Assembly: GCA_035647855.1 (NCBI GenBank)
Contig: DASRMP010000036.1
Coordinates: forward strand, 1-30,049
Reading direction: 5' to 3'
DNA from: JAAZBW01 sp035647855
GTDB lineage: Bacteria > Actinomycetota > Actinomycetes > Actinomycetales > Actinomycetaceae
DNA: 30,049 nt
Shown here: one piece after another, positions 22,903-30,049 of the stretch
Layout of the letters: every line of letters begins with the position of its first letter
Numbering within the stretch: position 1 is the first letter of the stretch
Made by a program: the position numbers and the translations under genes
The notes under the pieces: model-generated
Told to the model about the DNA's origin: nothing
Seen by the model: only the letters and a program-made list of their open reading frames with translations
Databases searched by the model: none

Positions 22903-24270
22903 TCAGATGCCGAGCACGGCGCGTGCGACAAGGAAGTAAATAATGAGCCCCGCCGCGTCAACGAAGGTCGTGATGAAAGGGTTGGAGAACACCGCGGGGT
23001 CTACACGAATTGCACGAGCTACGATCGGCATGATCCCCCCGATGGTTGCGGCCATGGCGCACACCGCGAGGAGTGTGAGCCCAATGATCACCCCGATGCT
23101 CGGCTCGAAGATCAGAGCAGTGATTGCACCGCCAATACTGCCAAGCAACGCACCGAGCCCCGCGCCGACGCACACCTCGCGAACGAGCACTCGCCAGAAG
23201 TCTCGCGGTGCGACATCTCCGAGGGCGAGCGCGCGAGTGATCGTGGTCGCCGCCTGATTCCCGGTGTTGCCACCGGTACCTATCAGTAACGGGACGAACA
23301 GCGCGAGTACGGTCACTTGGGCGAGTGTGGTTTCAAACACCGACAGCACCTGCACGGTGAGTGTCGCCCCGACAGCGAGTACGAGTAGCCACACCACTCT
23401 GGTGCTTACGAGCCTCCGTAGCGGTGTCGCGAAGTAAGGGCGGCGAAGCGGTTCGACTCCGCCCTGACGTGCGGCATCCTCAGTCTCTTCGTGTTGGAGA
23501 ATCTTCGCGGCGTCATCAATGGTGAGCATGCCGACCAGCCGCGACTCATTGTCGACAATGGGCAACGCGATGTGTCCGAGGCTCGCACATCTTCGAGCCG
23601 CAGCCTCAGCCGACTGGTACGCCGTCGCCACATCCGGATCCTGCATCACCTCAGAGATCTGCGCGTTTGGATCAGCACGGAGCAGGTTGCGTAGGCTGAC
23701 GATACCGACGACATGACGGGAATCATCGAGCACCGGTAACGTGTAGATGGTCTCCGCGTCATCAAGCCGAGTATGCACACGAGCTAAGGCTTCAGAGACT
23801 GTGGAGTCGGCTCGGGTCGACACATACTCGGGCGTCATGCGACGACCAACAGAGCCCTTCGGGTAACCGAGAACTTCCGCAGTGAGCTGCCGCTCCTTCG
23901 GCGAGATCCCCTGTAGCAGCCTGGGGGCCAGTGCCGCGGGAAGCTCATCGAGCAGCCACACTCGATCATCGGGGTCGAGGTCGGTGAAGATTGCAGCGAC
24001 CTCGGCGTCTTGAAGTCCATGGATCAGGTCGCTCTGCATGCCCGGGGAGAGCATTTCGAACACCTCAATGGCGCGGTCTTTTGAGAGCAGCCGGTACACG
24101 ATCGCCCGCTGCTCAACCGATAAACGTTCAAGTAACGAAGTGACCTGCTTCGTCGTGGCCGAGGTGAGTGCCTCAGCAATCGCTGTGAGGTCTGTGGCGG
24201 CGATGAGTGGCGGCACGATCTCGAAAAGCTCGCGGTCAAGCGTTACTGCGTTCGACTTGGCAGTCATCAT
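22903..24270 (-). CDS. mgtE: MgtE magnesium channel/transporter
   Basis: A 455-residue Mg2+ channel. The N domain is made of helical repeats (residues about 1-135: SPGMQSDLIHGLQDAEVAAI, LPAALAPRLLQGISPKERQL). Two CBS domains follow (about 140-265, MTPEYVSTRADSTVSEAL and VMQDPDVATAYQSAEAAARR) that sense intracellular Mg2+. The membrane domain carries the hallmark LLIGTGGNTGNQAATTITRA and the pore-end SNPFITTFVDAAGLIIYFL with the selectivity Asp. Length is normal. ATG 24270 follows AAAGGA. It heads the mgtE-usp-BaeRF operon. A long leader with a short ORF and hairpins precedes it. Confidence 0.95.
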   Translation of the reverse strand: MMTAKSNAVTLDRELFEIVPPLIAATDLTAIAEALTSATTKQVTSLLERLSVEQRAIVYRLLSKDRAIEVFEMLSPGMQSDLIHGLQDAEVAAIFTDLDPDDRVWLLDELPAALAPRLLQGISPKERQLTAEVLGYPKGSVGRRMTPEYVSTRADSTVSEALARVHTRLDDAETIYTLPVLDDSRHVVGIVSLRNLLRADPNAQISEVMQDPDVATAYQSAEAAARRCASLGHIALPIVDNESRLVGMLTIDDAAKILQHEETEDAARQGGVEPLRRPYFATPLRRLVSTRVVWLLVLAVGATLTVQVLSVFETTLAQVTVLALFVPLLIGTGGNTGNQAATTITRALALGDVAPRDFWRVLVREVCVGAGLGALLGSIGGAITALIFEPSIGVIIGLTLLAVCAMAATIGGIMPIVARAIRVDPAVFSNPFITTFVDAAGLIIYFLVARAVLGI

Positions 24271-24289
24271 GGTGTCCTTTGCGGGCGAT

Positions 24290-24372
24290 GATGCGATCTG
24301 TTGTTACGCATCTGCGGGGGTTGGGATCACCGCGCCCACAAACTAACTGCGATTCAGTGGCACGCTGAATCG
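24290..24372 (-). promoter_or_regulatory. mgtE leader with two hairpins
   Basis: On the minus strand, CGATTCAG-7 nt-CTGAATCG forms a perfect 8-bp stem at 24350-24372, followed by CAGTTAGTTTG, a loose T-tract. A second perfect 6-bp stem, GATGCG-11 nt-CGCATC, lies at 24290-24312, just before the AAAGGA ribosome site. The first stem contains the stop codon of a short upstream ORF. The layout fits attenuation or anti-Shine-Dalgarno control. No M-box riboswitch consensus was seen. Confidence 0.5.
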
Positions 24373-24428
24373 TGTTGCGAGGAGGGCACGGTGAAACAAG
24401 ATCGATAACGAGAATTGTCGCTGTTCAC
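24354..24428 (-). CDS. candidate 24-residue leader peptide of mgtE
   Basis: GTG 24428 is preceded by GAGGAGGT (24437-24444) at 8-nt spacing, the best ribosome site in this leader. The peptide reads MNSDNSRYRSCFTVPSSQHD then SACH and stops at TGA 24354-24356. That stop lies within the 8-bp hairpin stem, so ribosome position on the ORF would decide whether the hairpin forms. Upstream ORFs controlling Mg2+ transporter genes are known in enterobacteria. This peptide lacks their Pro/acidic runs, so its signal is unclear. A chance ORF cannot be excluded. Confidence 0.45.
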   Translation of the reverse strand: MNSDNSRYRSCFTVPSSQHDSACH

Positions 24429-24497
24429 TCGAACACACCTCCTCACGGCCGTACACCAATCATCCTTATCTTAGCAGCCAGTTCGTATAGATCCTCT

Positions 24498-25369
24498 GGG
24501 ACTGCTGCACGGATAGGTGACATGTTCTAGTCACGCCGCCAGTGCGACGGTCGTGTTCATGGTCGTCTCGAATTCGATGGGCGTCAAACGTCCCAGCCGA
24601 GGTTGGCGTCGCCGACGGTGATAGGTGCGCTCGATCCACGTGACGATCGCGATCCGTAGCTGCTCCCGGGTGGCCCACGAGCGACGATCGAGGACGTTCT
24701 TCTGCAGGAGCGCGAAGAAGCTCTCCATGGCGGCGTTGTCCCCGGCAGCGGCCACTCTTCCCATGGATCCGACCATGCGGTGACGGGCCAGCGCGCGCAG
24801 GAACTTCCTGCTTCGAAATTGGCCGCCTCTGTCCGAATGCGTCACGCAACCGGCGACGTCTCCACGCATCGCGACGGCGTTCTCGAGTGCGGTGACGGCC
24901 AGGCGCGACTTCATTCGCGCGTCGATCGAGTATCCGACGATTTGACCGGAGAAGGCATCCTTGATCGCGCAGAGGTAGAGCTTGCCTTCGGCAGTCTTGT
25001 GTTCCGTGATGTCGGTGAGCCAGAGTTCGTTCGGCGCCCCGGCAGTGAACACGTGTCGTGTTCTGCCGTGCTCGTCGATGACAGCGCATAGGTCATCGTG
25101 AACGGGTGGCCCGGGTTGGCGGCCGTTCTTGCCCTTCTTCTTCCCGAACACGCTCCACCAGCCGTTGGACGAGGCGATCTTCCACGCCGTGCGGTCGGAC
25201 ATCAGCTCGCCAGCGTCGCGGGCCTCGTCTGCGAGCAGCCGGTGTCCGAACTCCGGGTCTTCCCGGTGCGCGTCGAAGAGGGCGTTCGCACGATATGCCT
25301 CCACCACTTCGCCGTTGGTGATGGGGTCCTTCAGCCATCGGTAGTAGGGCTGGCGGGAGAGCTTCAGAA
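24498..25369 (-). mobile_element. IS3-family element copy A, truncated at its 5' end
   Basis: The left terminal repeat (GGGACTGCTGCACGGATAGG, 24498-24523) pairs with the right end of copy C at 25 of 26 bases. Inside is an orfB on the minus strand whose first codons, together with all of orfA and the right end, are missing. The cut lies exactly where the next IS starts (25370). Copies A and C lie in the same orientation with the mgtE operon between them. Confidence 0.85.
24531..25367 (-). pseudogene. IS3-family transposase OrfB, 5'-truncated
   Basis: About 278 codons starting LKLSRQPYYRWLKD, where intact proteins begin with some 20 more residues. The integrase-like core is intact: first Asp in LWLTDITEHKTAEGKLY, second Asp in VTHSDRGGQFRS, Glu in NAAMESFFALLQKN, plus the terminal ERTYHRRRRQPRLGRLTPIE. 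It lacks the OrfA DNA-binding part, so it cannot make OrfAB. Confidence 0.85.
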
Positions 25370-25435
25370 GGGACTGCTGAAGGTTTAGGTGACTCCTGAT
25401 CTGTGGTGATTCGTCACCGCTGGAAGGATGTCCTC

Positions 25436-25741
25436 ATGCCTAAGCCGTTCCCCAAGGAGTTCCGGGACGACGTCGTTGCTATCGCGTTGAAGCGGGAGTC
25501 CTCCTTCGCGCAGATCGCGAAGGACTTCGGGATCTCCGAGTCCTGCGTGCAGCGATGGGTCAAGATCGCCGAGGTCGACGGTGGTCGGCGGCCCGGTGTC
25601 AGCTCGAGCGAAGCGGCCGAGAACCGTGAGCTGCGCAAGCGGGTGAAGCTGCTCGAACAGGAGGTCGAGATCCTTCGCCGGGCGGCGGCGTATCTGTCGC
25701 AAGCGAACCTGTCCGGCCCAAAAGGCTCTACCCGCTCGTAG
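25436..25741 (+). CDS. IS3-family transposase OrfA
   Basis: A 101-residue protein with the HTH MPKPFPKEFRDDVVAIALKR, AQIAKDFGISESCVQRWVK, and a leucine-zipper helix LRKRVKLLEQEVEILRRAAA. It ends shortly after the slippery site. ATG 25436 follows GGAAGGA. It provides DNA binding and, by -1 frameshifting, the N-terminus of OrfAB. Confidence 0.88.
   Translation: MPKPFPKEFRDDVVAIALKRESSFAQIAKDFGISESCVQRWVKIAEVDGGRRPGVSSSEAAENRELRKRVKLLEQEVEILRRAAAYLSQANLSGPKGSTRS
25717..25723 (+). promoter_or_regulatory. -1 programmed frameshift heptamer CCCAAAA
   Basis: C CCA AAA in the orfA frame fits X XXY YYZ. A -1 slip gives CCC AAA and continues KRLYPLVGELAADG directly into orfB. It lies near the end of orfA, as in other IS3 elements. 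Confidence 0.75.
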
Positions 25742-25773
25742 GTGAACTCGCTGCCGACGGGATTCCCGTCGCG

Positions 25774-26586
25774 GTGACGTGTCGGGTGCTGAAGTTCGCG
25801 AAACAGCCCTATTACCGGTGGCTGCAGGCTCCCGTCTCGCGACGGGACTGGGACGAGGCGCACCTGATCAACGCGGCGATCGATGTGCATGCCGACGATC
25901 CCGCGTTCGGATACCGGTTCATCGCCGACGAGCTCGCCGAGGCGGGGTTCACTGCATCGGAGAGGCGGGTGTGTTCGGAGAACGAGATCTTCAGCGCGTT
26001 CGTCCGCAAACGCCGCGGCAAGGGGCGCCTGGTCGGCCCGCCCGTGCGCGACGATCTCGTCAGACGGGAGTTCACCGCGACTGGGCCTGACCGGCTCTGG
26101 CTTACCGACATCTCCGAGCACCCGACCGGCGAGGGGAAGGTCTATCTCTGCGCCGTCAAGGACGTCTGGTCGAACCGGATCGTCGGCTACTCGATCAACG
26201 AACGGATGACGTCAGAGCTCGCTGTCTCGGCCCTGCGGATGGCGATCCAGCGTCGCAGCCCGACCGGGACGACCGTTCACAGCGATAGGGGCAGTCAGTT
26301 TCGGTCGCGGCGCTTCCAAGCCGAACTTGACCGGCACGGGCTCGTCGGTTCCATGGGCAGAGTCGGCGCGGCCGGTGATAACGCCGCGATGGAGTCGTTC
26401 TTCGCGCTGCTGCAGAAGAACGTGCTCAACAGCCGCCGCTGGTCCACCCGAGACGACCTCCGCCTCGCCATCGTGACCTGGATCGAGCGGACCTATCACC
26501 GGCGTCGCCGGCAACGTGTCCTCGGCAAGTTGACGCCCGTCGAGTTCGAAGCCATCATGACCACACCGGCCGCATCCGCGGCCTAA
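25774..26586 (+). CDS. IS3-family transposase OrfB (DDE integrase domain)
   Basis: A 270-residue frame from GTG 25774. The natural product is probably OrfAB made by frameshift at 25717. DDE residues: Asp in LWLTDISEHPTGEGKVY, Asp in TVHSDRGSQFRS, Glu in NAAMESFFALLQKN. It ends ERTYHRRRRQRVLGKLTPVE. The pre-core HTH_21 region (HADDPAFGYRFIADELAEAG) is intact. Appears functional. Confidence 0.9.
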   Translation: MTCRVLKFAKQPYYRWLQAPVSRRDWDEAHLINAAIDVHADDPAFGYRFIADELAEAGFTASERRVCSENEIFSAFVRKRRGKGRLVGPPVRDDLVRREFTATGPDRLWLTDISEHPTGEGKVYLCAVKDVWSNRIVGYSINERMTSELAVSALRMAIQRRSPTGTTVHSDRGSQFRSRRFQAELDRHGLVGSMGRVGAAGDNAAMESFFALLQKNVLNSRRWSTRDDLRLAIVTWIERTYHRRRRQRVLGKLTPVEFEAIMTTPAASAA

Positions 26587-26650
26587 CGAGAAGAGTCACC
26601 AAGACCTTCAGCAGTCCCACCGGTGTCGGCTTTGTGTTGCGCAATGCCGG

Positions 26651-26833
26651 TCAGTGCTCGGGCATGTGGCTCATTTCCTCGTCCAGGAACTTTGTGATGG
26701 CTTGGAGTGCTTTCGGCGAGATGTCGCCGAGGGTGCGGGCGGCGTAGGACTTCACCTTCGCTGCCCGCATGGACCGAACGAGGTCGAGCTGAGCGGCGAC
26801 CTTCTCGGGGGTGGCGGCGCCCACCACGGCCAC
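26651..26833 (-). CDS. small helical protein of unknown function
   Basis: A 60-codon frame from GTG 26833. The product is almost wholly helical and amphipathic: ATPEKVAAQLDLVRSMRAAK, SYAARTLGDISPKALQAITK, FLDEEMSHMPEH. Composition and codon use look like real coding sequence and not a shadow. Its start abuts the serine-recombinase tail on the other strand, so it may be the C-terminal remnant of a larger gene cut at that junction. Not recognised. Confidence 0.4.
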   Translation of the reverse strand: MAVVGAATPEKVAAQLDLVRSMRAAKVKSYAARTLGDISPKALQAITKFLDEEMSHMPEH

Positions 26834-27132
26834 TATGCCGACGCGCGAGAGAACCTCGACGACTCACTGAAACTGCTGGCCAACGCCGCAGACATCTACG
26901 AGCACGCCGACGACGCGAACCGTCGGCTACTCAACCAGGCGCTGTTCAAGACGATCTACATTGACGAGGACAACGACGTGCGGGTCGGCTACCGCGACCC
27001 TTACGACGGGCTGAGCGTCCCCGGCCTTCATGCCGACGCGCTGAGTTGGGCGGCCGAGGCAAAGAAGATGGGCCAGGCTGAACCCTCGATCAAGGGTGGC
27101 CCCTTGGTCGAAAGTTCACACCTGACCCGTTT
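26831..27132 (+). pseudogene. C-terminal tail of a large serine recombinase
   Basis: The frame HYADARENLDDSLKLLANAA, ADDANRRLLNQALFKTIYID, EDNDVRVGYRDPYDGL, LSWAAEAKKMGQ matches the C-terminal end of actinobacterial large serine recombinases (ANRRL.NQA.F..IYIDED..V). The resolvase catalytic domain, recombinase domain and zinc ribbon are all gone. It stays in frame with the HTH gene that follows and could be one polypeptide with it. Confidence 0.7.
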
Positions 27133-27887
27133 GGGGTGCCTAAGTAGCACGTTTGGCAACTTTGTCCCCAAGACAAAAACCCTGGTCAACCGCCTGTTGC
27201 GAGGCGTCTATCAGGTGTCCAGACGGCCCCAGAGTGGCGCTCCGAGGGATGATCGGGGGCCTGTCGTGAGGACTATCGAGACGGCTCAAACTTTTCTCAC
27301 CGCCTCCGAGGTGGACCGGCTCGTCGGTGACTACCTGGCCGGGATGAGTGTGAAGTCCCTAGCCGAACGGTATGGCATCCACCGCTCCACCGTGTTCTCC
27401 CACCTCCGCCGTCGCAACGTGCCGAGCCGCCGCCCAGGGCTCTGCCCCGACGAGAGAGCCGAGGCTGTGCGCCTCGCCCGAGCGGGAGTCTCGATGAGGG
27501 CGATCGCTCGTCGGATGGGTGTAGACCGCAAGGCCGTACGCGCAGCGTTGGTCGAGGCTGGTGTCATTATGGACGGCGGGCCGAGCGCATCTCATCGGTG
27601 ACACACAAGCCATGGAGACCTAGGGATCAGGACAGCTCGGGGAACGCTTCGTATTTGTGTCGCCGATTGTCGAACGCTGGCTTGGTTCCTTCGAGGATGT
27701 TGAGCGCGAACTTCGCCACGTCGAGTTCGGCGATGCTTCCACTGCTTACCGTGAAGCGTCGATCGTTCATTTGGCAGTGCACGATCTGGTCGGCATCACC
27801 GACGACGGCGAGGTTGGCGTTGTGAGTAACGACGATCGTCTGTCGGCGTCCTGCGGCTTCATGAATTGCTGGTACGAGCTTGGACGC
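27133..27887. repeat. cassette copy B: HTH gene convergent with trlF 3' end
   Basis: Gap-free homologue of 18160-18914. Here the homology continues on the left into a recombinase tail that copy A lacks, and on the right into the rest of trlF. Confidence 0.85.
27266..27601 (+). CDS. helix-turn-helix protein, recombinase-type HTH (copy B)
   Basis: A 111-residue product from GTG 27266 with the same two HTH units as copy A: SLAERYGIHRSTVFSHLRRR and MRAIARRMGVDRKAVRAALV. Upstream codons (CLSSTFGN, PKTKTLVNRL, GVYQVSRRPQ) are conserved with copy A mainly at the protein level, so coding probably extends further left. Here it is continuous with the recombinase tail. It may be that recombinase's extra C-terminal HTH or a separate regulator. 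It is convergent with trlF, 25 nt between stops. Confidence 0.6.
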   Translation: MRTIETAQTFLTASEVDRLVGDYLAGMSVKSLAERYGIHRSTVFSHLRRRNVPSRRPGLCPDERAEAVRLARAGVSMRAIARRMGVDRKAVRAALVEAGVIMDGGPSASHR

Positions 27888-29909
27888 GATGGTCTCGTTG
27901 TCGAGGTTCTCCTCAGGTTGATCCAGCAACAACGGAGTAGTTCTCCGGTCCACGACAAGGTAGAACAGCGCGAGCACGAGACCACGCTGTCCGGGTGACA
28001 GCTGGGAGAGCGGTAGCCCGTCACCAGTGAGGCCGAAGCGGACCTCCAGCCAGGACAAGTCGAACATGCTCAGTAGGAAATCGTCGATCGTCGTGTTGCT
28101 GCGGAGTGCGGTTGCTGGGTTCCGGTACTCGCCCCCTGCTTCTCCGCGTTCGTGCTCTAAACGCTCGAATGCCTCATGGAGTTGGGCCGCGAGCTGGTCC
28201 CAGCTCGTGTCCTCAACGCGCTGTGGAAGGTCGATAAGCCAGTCGGAGAACTCGCCGTTCTTGCGCCCGTCCAAGCCGGCTGCGACACTCCTCCATCCGG
28301 GGAGAATACGTAGTTCGGCGTTGAACTCAAGTCCTGCGTTCTTGACCACATCGGACTGTGCGATGAACGTGGACGCCGGAGTGTACAGACTCTCAACCGC
28401 GCGCAACTGCGCTTCCAGTGCTTCGTGGACGCGGCGTGAACACAGCATGATCTCGTCACGCAGTTCAGACATCTTCGTCGGCGCTTCGCCGATACGGCGT
28501 AGCAAGGATGAGAGTCCAGCATGAGACTCCTCGTCATCCTCGTCGCCTATAAGCGCCGCAACCCGTTCCTCTGACTGGAGGACTCGTTGTCGGGCGCGTT
28601 CACGTGCACTGTCGGCCGCGGCGAGCGCATCTGCGTTCTCGCGCCTCGCCTGTTCCTGCACTTCGAGGTCCTGATCGATCTGATCGCGCTCTCGCTTCAG
28701 GGCGGCGAGAGACTCTTCCTCGGTCGCGCGCCAAGTCTGGTATCTCCCAGCGTCGACAGTCAGCTGGAGATAGGGGCTCTCGGCTCTTCCACCGCCAAGA
28801 AGGGCCTCCGCCTCGCTGTTCAGCGAGGCAACGTCGGCTTGAATCGCTTCTGTCCGGTGAGCGATCGCTTCCATTCCGCTGAGCCGCTGGCGTGACTTGG
28901 CCTGTTGCTGTTCGTTGGCACTTCGGCGGGTCGCCAGTTCAGACCGCGAAGCCTCAATCTGCTCCGAGCGCTGCATCAGCCCAGCGAGGTGCCCGTCATC
29001 CTTGCTTGCAGTGTCCATCTCAGCGAGCGCGGCCTTGGCAGTTTCGAGGTCCTTCCTCGCCGCGTCAATATCAGCCTGCTTGAGGTCCAGACGACTCTGG
29101 ACTTCGGGTGCTTGATTGCTTGCCCGGAAGGCGGCGATCCCGACATAACCACGTACCGCAGTCCGCAGCTCTGCTCGGAGCCTCGTCAGGTCGTCTTGGG
29201 AGGTTCGAGTCTTCTGGGTCAAGAGGGCGTCGAAGGTCTTCTCGCCAGCGCGTTCCTCCTCCGGGATGTGAGTGAAGAGGACTGTACGAAGCTCGCGTTC
29301 GAACTCGTCTGCGTCGTCTGCCGCTTGGTCAAGGTTGCACACTCGCTCGACGAACATCTGGGGCAGGTACTCGACCAGCACCGGGGTCGCGTTGTCGTGT
29401 GGTTGATTCAGTTTGGCCTGCCGTGCCGTGCCCGTGGCCCAGACGAGTTCCGCGTGATACTCCCTCGCGACCTTCTGGTTCTGAGGACTGAGGAACCGAG
29501 TGGGGCTCAGGAAGGCGAACTCGCTACTACGTGACGAGTTCCCGCCGAGTGCGATGCAGTCGAGGAGCGCGGACTTGCCTTGACCCTTGTTCCCGACGAC
29601 GGCAACGAATCCGGGATTGAGTGGGAGGTCGTGGCTGAAGAGATCGCGATCCTCCTGTTCGGAACCGACCCGGATTCTCTCTATGAACCGCTCCGGGTTC
29701 TTCCGCATTCTTGCGAGCGCGGGTGGTTCGAGTCCGACAAAGACGCGGTGCTCGAACTCTTCAATCGCGTACGCAAGGCCAGCAAGGGTTGGAGTCGTGT
29801 TGAGCCAGGTCTGGCACGCTCCGAGACGCATGTGCTGATCTGAGCCCGAGAAGTGATGCGCGTCGCTACAGTCCAAGATTCGATGTGTAACGTTGCTGTT
29901 GCGGAGTTC
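27627..29909 (-). pseudogene. trlF: TrlF-family PHP-ATPase, 5' end lost to IS6100
   Basis: About 760 codons remain. The start is the end of the PHP phosphoesterase domain (ILDCSDAHHF, then FVGLEPPALARMRKNPERFI). An SMC/Rad50-like ATPase follows: Walker A GNKGQGKSALLD, long coiled coils (AARKDLETAKAALAEMDTAS; ERDQIDQDLEVQEQARREN), signature LSPGQRG, Walker B LLLDQPEENLDN and switch His in VVTHNANL. Intact TrlF has a complete PHP domain first, and most of it is missing here. PHP-SMC ATPases of this kind have been reported as anti-phage genes. IS6100 begins at 29910, and its complement supplies a false in-frame start. Confidence 0.82.
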
Positions 29910-30049
29910 GGCTCTGTTGCAAAAATCGTGAAGCTTGAGCATGCTTGGCGGAGATTGGACGGACGGAACGATGACGGATTTCAAGTGGCGCCATTTCCAG
30001 GGTGATGTGATCCTGTGGGCGGTGCGCTGGTATTGTCGCTATCCGATCA
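29910..30049 (+). mobile_element. IS6100, left end (runs off the window)
   Basis: It begins with the IS6-family terminal repeat GGCTCTGTTGCAAAAATCG and continues through the leader to the transposase ATG, all as I recall the widespread IS6100 (880 bp). It has cut the trlF gene. The other end lies outside the window. Confidence 0.93.
29971..30049 (+). CDS. IS6100 transposase, N-terminal part
   Basis: ATG 29971 reads MTDFKWRHFQGDVILWAVRW YCRYPI to the window edge, the start of the IS6100 DDE transposase (about 254 residues in full). The HTH and catalytic part lie beyond the window. IS6 elements move by replicative cointegration and often fuse or flank resistance regions. Confidence 0.92.
   Translation, partial: MTDFKWRHFQGDVILWAVRWYCRYPI

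Larger units (their letters stand above)
25370..26618 (+). mobile_element. complete IS3-family element (copy B), about 1.25 kb
   Basis: It is bounded by inverted repeats at 25370-25395 and 26593-26618 that match at 24 of 26 bases (GGGACTGCTGAAGG...GGTGACTC). It contains orfA, a -1 frameshift signal and orfB. Its ends differ from those of copies A and C beyond the GGGACTGCTG tip, so it is a related but separate IS. No target-site duplication is visible: the left flank is truncated copy A and the right flank is unrelated, suggesting adjacent deletion. Confidence 0.85.

Noticed and set aside
24271..24497. M-box or ykoK riboswitch before mgtE
   Set aside because: None of the conserved M-box sequence blocks could be found; only a short ORF and two hairpins are seen.
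25370..25395. target-site duplication of IS copy B
   Set aside because: The flanks (left in truncated copy A, right in unrelated sequence) do not match in any 3-4 bp frame.

Overview
The window is high-GC DNA with GTG starts, frequent 4-bp ATGA/GTGA gene overlaps and one probable leaderless gene. The protein families fit an actinobacterium, probably of the Micrococcales/Brevibacterium type. Genus cannot be fixed from the sequence alone. It divides into a fairly ordinary metabolic left half and a right half built from mobile-element and defence-gene debris.

Left half (1-16.7 kb). A repeat-rich, apparently non-coding block (1-721) holds five copies of a degenerate GTTCC(C/G)CA motif, a 31-bp tandem repeat running into a 38-bp perfect palindrome, and a 22-bp tandem repeat. 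Then follow: an acetaldehyde-type aldehyde dehydrogenase with its DUF779 partner; a minus-strand operon of a LolA-like secreted protein, ABC ATPase and ABC permease; an M20 amidohydrolase plus MFS transporter operon closed by a 17-bp-stem terminator; a truncated RidA remnant followed by an arginase-fold protein; and a toroid-fold protein coupled to a CPBP membrane protease. A debris patch (12.09-12.46 kb) holds shards of a DNA methyltransferase, a MobF relaxase and a Cys-rich protein. Next come a self-regulated ArsR repressor with a P1B metal ATPase whose CPC motif is replaced by GAC, an NTF2-like protein, a maltose O-acetyltransferase, a small lipoprotein and a DUF7218-like protein. Two truncated VOC (glyoxalase-fold) genes lie in this stretch.

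Right half (17-30 kb). This is a decayed defence/mobile island. Two collinear cassettes of 755 bp (18160-18914 and 27133-27887) carry a helix-turn-helix gene convergent with the 3' end of trlF, a PHP-ATPase. One trlF copy is an 86-codon stub. The other keeps the whole ATPase but has lost most of its PHP domain to an IS6100 insertion. Beside the stub are the 3' end of an IS1634-type transposase and a BREX brxL pseudogene with four lesions: both ends replaced, the AAA core deleted in frame, and an in-frame amber codon. Two partial copies of one IS3-family element (20.45-20.70 and 24.50-25.37 kb) bracket an otherwise intact operon: mgtE (Mg2+ channel), a universal stress protein, a BaeRF3-type protein and a small membrane protein. 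The mgtE leader encodes a 24-codon ORF that ends inside a hairpin, which suggests attenuation. A complete second IS3-type element with a canonical -1 slippery heptamer, and the tail of a large serine recombinase, lie between that operon and the second cassette.

Most interesting points: the multiply inactivated brxL, the paired trlF/HTH cassettes with coding constraint upstream of the HTH start, the mgtE leader, the IS-bounded mgtE-usp-BaeRF unit, and the GAC-motif metal ATPase with its operator-overlapped leaderless regulator.
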